DNA of 7,077 nt from Acidimicrobiaceae bacterium. GTDB lineage: Bacteria > Actinomycetota > Acidimicrobiia > Acidimicrobiales > Palsa-688. A program made the translations under genes and the position numbers. Shown piece after piece: positions 5,761-7,077 of this stretch; position 1 is the first letter of the stretch, and each line of letters starts with the position of its first letter. The notes beneath the pieces were generated by a model, which saw only the letters and a list, made by a program, of their open reading frames with translations, made no database searches and was not told where the DNA came from. The stretch is from contig PMHU01000204.1 in the NCBI GenBank assembly GCA_003156795.1, positions 26,232-33,308 on the forward strand, in the 5' to 3' direction.

Positions 5761-6283
5761 TTCCCTGTATCGGCGCGGCCCAGTTGCGGTCCTGCTCGCC
5801 AGCGCCTCGATCCCCCTGATCATTGTGCCGGGTGTGCTTCGACGTCGTTCCGTTGTTGCCATGGACCTTCGGCCGGAGAGCCTGCCGACTCCGCGTCGCT
5901 GTTGCTGCAGCGGCCACCGACGCAAATGCGACGACTGCGAGGACCATGTGGATCTTGCCCTTCACCGTTTCAAAACGGCTGCCCGGTTGGTCGGTGGGGA
6001 ACGCAGGCATCAACAAGCGCGCCGCTGCGTTGGCGAAGAGCAGCACGACGACGACGGTGGGCACATACGGATGAAGCCCTGTTAGGGCGATAGCGACGCT
6101 GGTGCAGGCCAACGCTCCGGCAACGAGTTGCGCCCAGAACCAGCCGCGGTAATCCCCGACGCCATAGTCGCTGATGGCGTCACGGACCGGGTCGTACTTA
6201 GTCGGAAGAACGTGGAGGGCGACAAGGAGGGCCAGTTGCGCCGACACTGCCACTAGGGCGATCACGCTGGAGGTATCAACCAT
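5645..6283 (-). CDS. DUF998-type membrane protein with missing C-terminal helices
   Basis: ATG 6283 has an excellent ribosome binding site, AGGGAG with a 6-nt spacer (6290-6295). Residues 1-130 match the DUF998 pattern: a first helix (5-25), then the conserved LPTKYDPVRDAISDYGVGDYRGW (27-48), and helices at 52-70, 73-93 and 110-128, with FPTDQPG (95-101) and KGKIHM (108-113) before the last. DUF998 proteins usually have about six helices in roughly 200 residues and their function is unknown. After about residue 130 (near 5895) the frame continues to 5645 as hydrophilic, low-complexity residues (HGNNGTTSKHTRHNDQGDRG...) without further helices, and runs antisense over the 66-aa gene. I see no other minus frame that restores the missing helices. 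A frameshift alone therefore does not explain it; a deletion or recombination near 5890 does. It is probably non-functional or a shortened variant. Confidence 0.7.
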   Translation of the reverse strand: MVDTSSVIALVAVSAQLALLVALHVLPTKYDPVRDAISDYGVGDYRGWFWAQLVAGALACTSVAIALTGLHPYVPTVVVVLLFANAAARLLMPAFPTDQPGSRFETVKGKIHMVLAVVAFASVAAAATATRSRQALRPKVHGNNGTTSKHTRHNDQGDRGAGEQDRNWAAPIQGIMAQWTGGPGTPPWGSPTHGGVRVRGPAPLRRQKLISA

Positions 6284-6331
6284 TCTCAGCTCCCTGACCG
6301 CAGAACGTCGCTATTTAGGGTGGGTGGTTCA

Positions 6332-6436
6332 CTAAGGAGTCGCGCCTGGGGGCGCCGGATTCGGGCCCTCCGTTGTGGGCAGCAACTTCGCCCTTTTTGC
6401 AGCCCGCCGACGCTTAATCCAGGCCCAAATCAACAC
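6332..6436 (-). CDS. Possible very small basic protein (34 aa)
   Basis: GTG 6436 (or TTG 6433) to TAG 6332-6334. GGAGGG at 6441-6446 lies 4 nt from the GTG and 7 nt from the TTG, a strong ribosome binding site. The peptide reads LIWAWIKRRRAAKRAKLLP followed by a Pro/Thr/Gly tail: a short hydrophobic start, a basic helix and an unstructured end. It sits 48 bp upstream of the DUF998 start on the same strand and could share its transcript. The peptide is too short to judge by composition, so chance is a real alternative. Confidence 0.3.
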   Translation of the reverse strand: MLIWAWIKRRRAAKRAKLLPTTEGPNPAPPGATP

Positions 6437-6837
6437 GACACCCTCCGGTTCCGGTAGACGCACTTGCTTCGAAGCCGGGGTCCGGGGCGACGCCCCCGAG
6501 AAGGCGCCAAAATCGCCAGCACCGTCGCTCACGGGCCGGGGACTCAATCCGTGTCTGTTAGTAACGGTACACCCATCTGACCGAAGCCGCTCCCAACCCT
6601 GAAGAAGACCGGCTCTTAGCTGGCCACGATCGACGGGCCGGCGGGGTCTTGAAAGCAACCTCTAAGTGACAACGGCGCTGAACGGTCGAGGACCCGCCTG
6701 GAGTCAAGGCATGCCGAGACCCGTTCCCAGATCGAGCGCCCAGAACATCGTGGAAACCCGTCATCGGGCGAACACACATCAGAGAGAACTGGCTCCAGCC
6801 AATTGCGAGGTCGTATCGCCGTTCCGCGCCGTCCGTC
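6437..6837. other. Non-coding stretch with small hairpins
   Basis: I see no credible gene here. Frames on both strands are Ser/Arg/Pro-rich and look like shadows. Structures seen are GGGGC-GAC-GCCCC near 6484-6496 and CCGGCT-CTT-AGCTGG at 6609-6623 (6 bp with one G-T pair), plus the dispersed repeat at 6788-6809. No promoter is clear enough to name. Confidence 0.4.
6788..6809 (+). repeat. Dispersed 22-bp repeat, copy 2
   Basis: ACTGGCTCCAGCCAA followed by TTGCGAG, matching 20 of 22 bases at 2877-2898 in the same orientation. Like the first copy it is followed within about 50 bp by a GC-rich hairpin (6838-6859). Confidence 0.6.
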
Positions 6838-6859
6838 TACCGAGCGCTGTCGCTCGGTA
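6838..6859. repeat. Perfect 9-bp palindromic hairpin
   Basis: TACCGAGCG (6838-6846) and CGCTCGGTA (6851-6859) pair fully around the loop CTGT. It lies just before the reading frame that leaves the window, so it could be a terminator for something upstream, an operator, or a dispersed palindromic element. Confidence 0.55.
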
Positions 6860-6874
6860 TGGAACATTCGGCAT

Positions 6875-7077
6875 TTGCGCCAGAATCGTGGGTTGGACCT
6901 CAACGCTGCGGAGATCGCGGCACGCCGCGAGTCCTGGAAGGATCGTGCTGCGGCCTGGATGGTACTCGCCGCATGGGCCGGTGTCGCCAAGCGCGAGCTT
7001 CTCACCCAGTTGTTGCGGGACGACGACCTCGCTGTGATCAAAGCGACCGCCGATTGTCCGTGGCCATGTAAAAGTCC
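6875..7077 (+). CDS. Unrecognised reading frame, 3' end beyond the window
   Basis: The frame has no stop from 6653 to the window end. From about 6881 it has coding character: NRGLDLNAAEIAARRESWKD, then RAAAWMVLAAWAGVAKRELL, then TQLLRDDDLAVIKATADCPW, with GC-rich third positions and a helical, amphipathic look. No ATG is available upstream; TTG 6875 and TTG 6893 are the nearest starts and neither has a clear ribosome binding site, so the start is a guess. The part before 6860 contains the palindrome and reads as Arg/Ser-rich, probably non-coding. It may be the N-terminal part of a soluble helical protein, or a gene that has lost its start. No family is recognised. Confidence 0.45.
   Translation, partial: MRQNRGLDLNAAEIAARRESWKDRAAAWMVLAAWAGVAKRELLTQLLRDDDLAVIKATADCPWPCKS

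Noticed and set aside
6449..6500. tRNA-Leu-like GGTAGACGCACT followed by GC-rich stems
   Set aside because: The D-stem partner is missing, the anticodon stem has a C-C mismatch, and there is no acceptor stem or T-arm GTTCRAATC.
6616..7041. 141-residue minus-strand frame
   Set aside because: Ser/Arg-rich antisense of the plus-strand frame at 6875-7077, with no ribosome binding site.
484..7077. Integron cassette array with attC sites
   Set aside because: Genes lie on both strands, and the intergenic hairpins lack paired RYYYAAC/GTTRRRY core sites.

Overview
The window is high-GC DNA with strongly GC-biased third codon positions, GTG starts, and at least one GTG preceded at leaderless spacing by a TANNNT-type -10 box. 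Together these suggest an actinobacterium (Actinomycetota). I cannot place it further from sequence alone. Gene density is low and most genes encode small or unrecognised membrane proteins, so it reads as an accessory or decaying region rather than core metabolism. No recognisable defence system, phage module, transposase or CRISPR array is visible.

Left part (1-2668): a GNAT acetyltransferase, cut by the window start, converges on a long secreted repeat protein read on the minus strand. That protein has a signal peptide and 14 copies of the Vgb/streptogramin-lyase-type blade (GPDGALWFTN...IGRITTSG). One reading frame runs through all 14 copies except for a single in-frame TGA between repeats 5 and 6.

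Middle part (2669-4433): a minus-strand protein of unknown function with a C-terminal membrane hairpin (2956-3807) has a probable leaderless GTG start and a strong hairpin after its stop. The roughly 630-bp gap behind it holds a 41-bp tandem repeat array with a stem-loop in each unit, a palindromic heptamer present three times, and the 3' end of what looks like a broken plus-strand gene.

Right part (4434-7077): two small multi-spanning membrane proteins are divergently transcribed (4434-4979 minus, 5055-5333 plus). Next come a 66-aa soluble protein with a clear leaderless promoter and an overlapping dyad, then a DUF998-type membrane protein on the opposite strand whose C-terminal third has been lost and which runs antisense into the 66-aa gene. 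The last 0.8 kb is mostly non-coding with hairpins and a short dispersed repeat, and ends in an unrecognised plus-strand reading frame that leaves the window.

The genes do not form an obvious pathway. The points most worth following up are the interrupted double-propeller gene, the 41-bp hairpin array and the truncated DUF998 gene.
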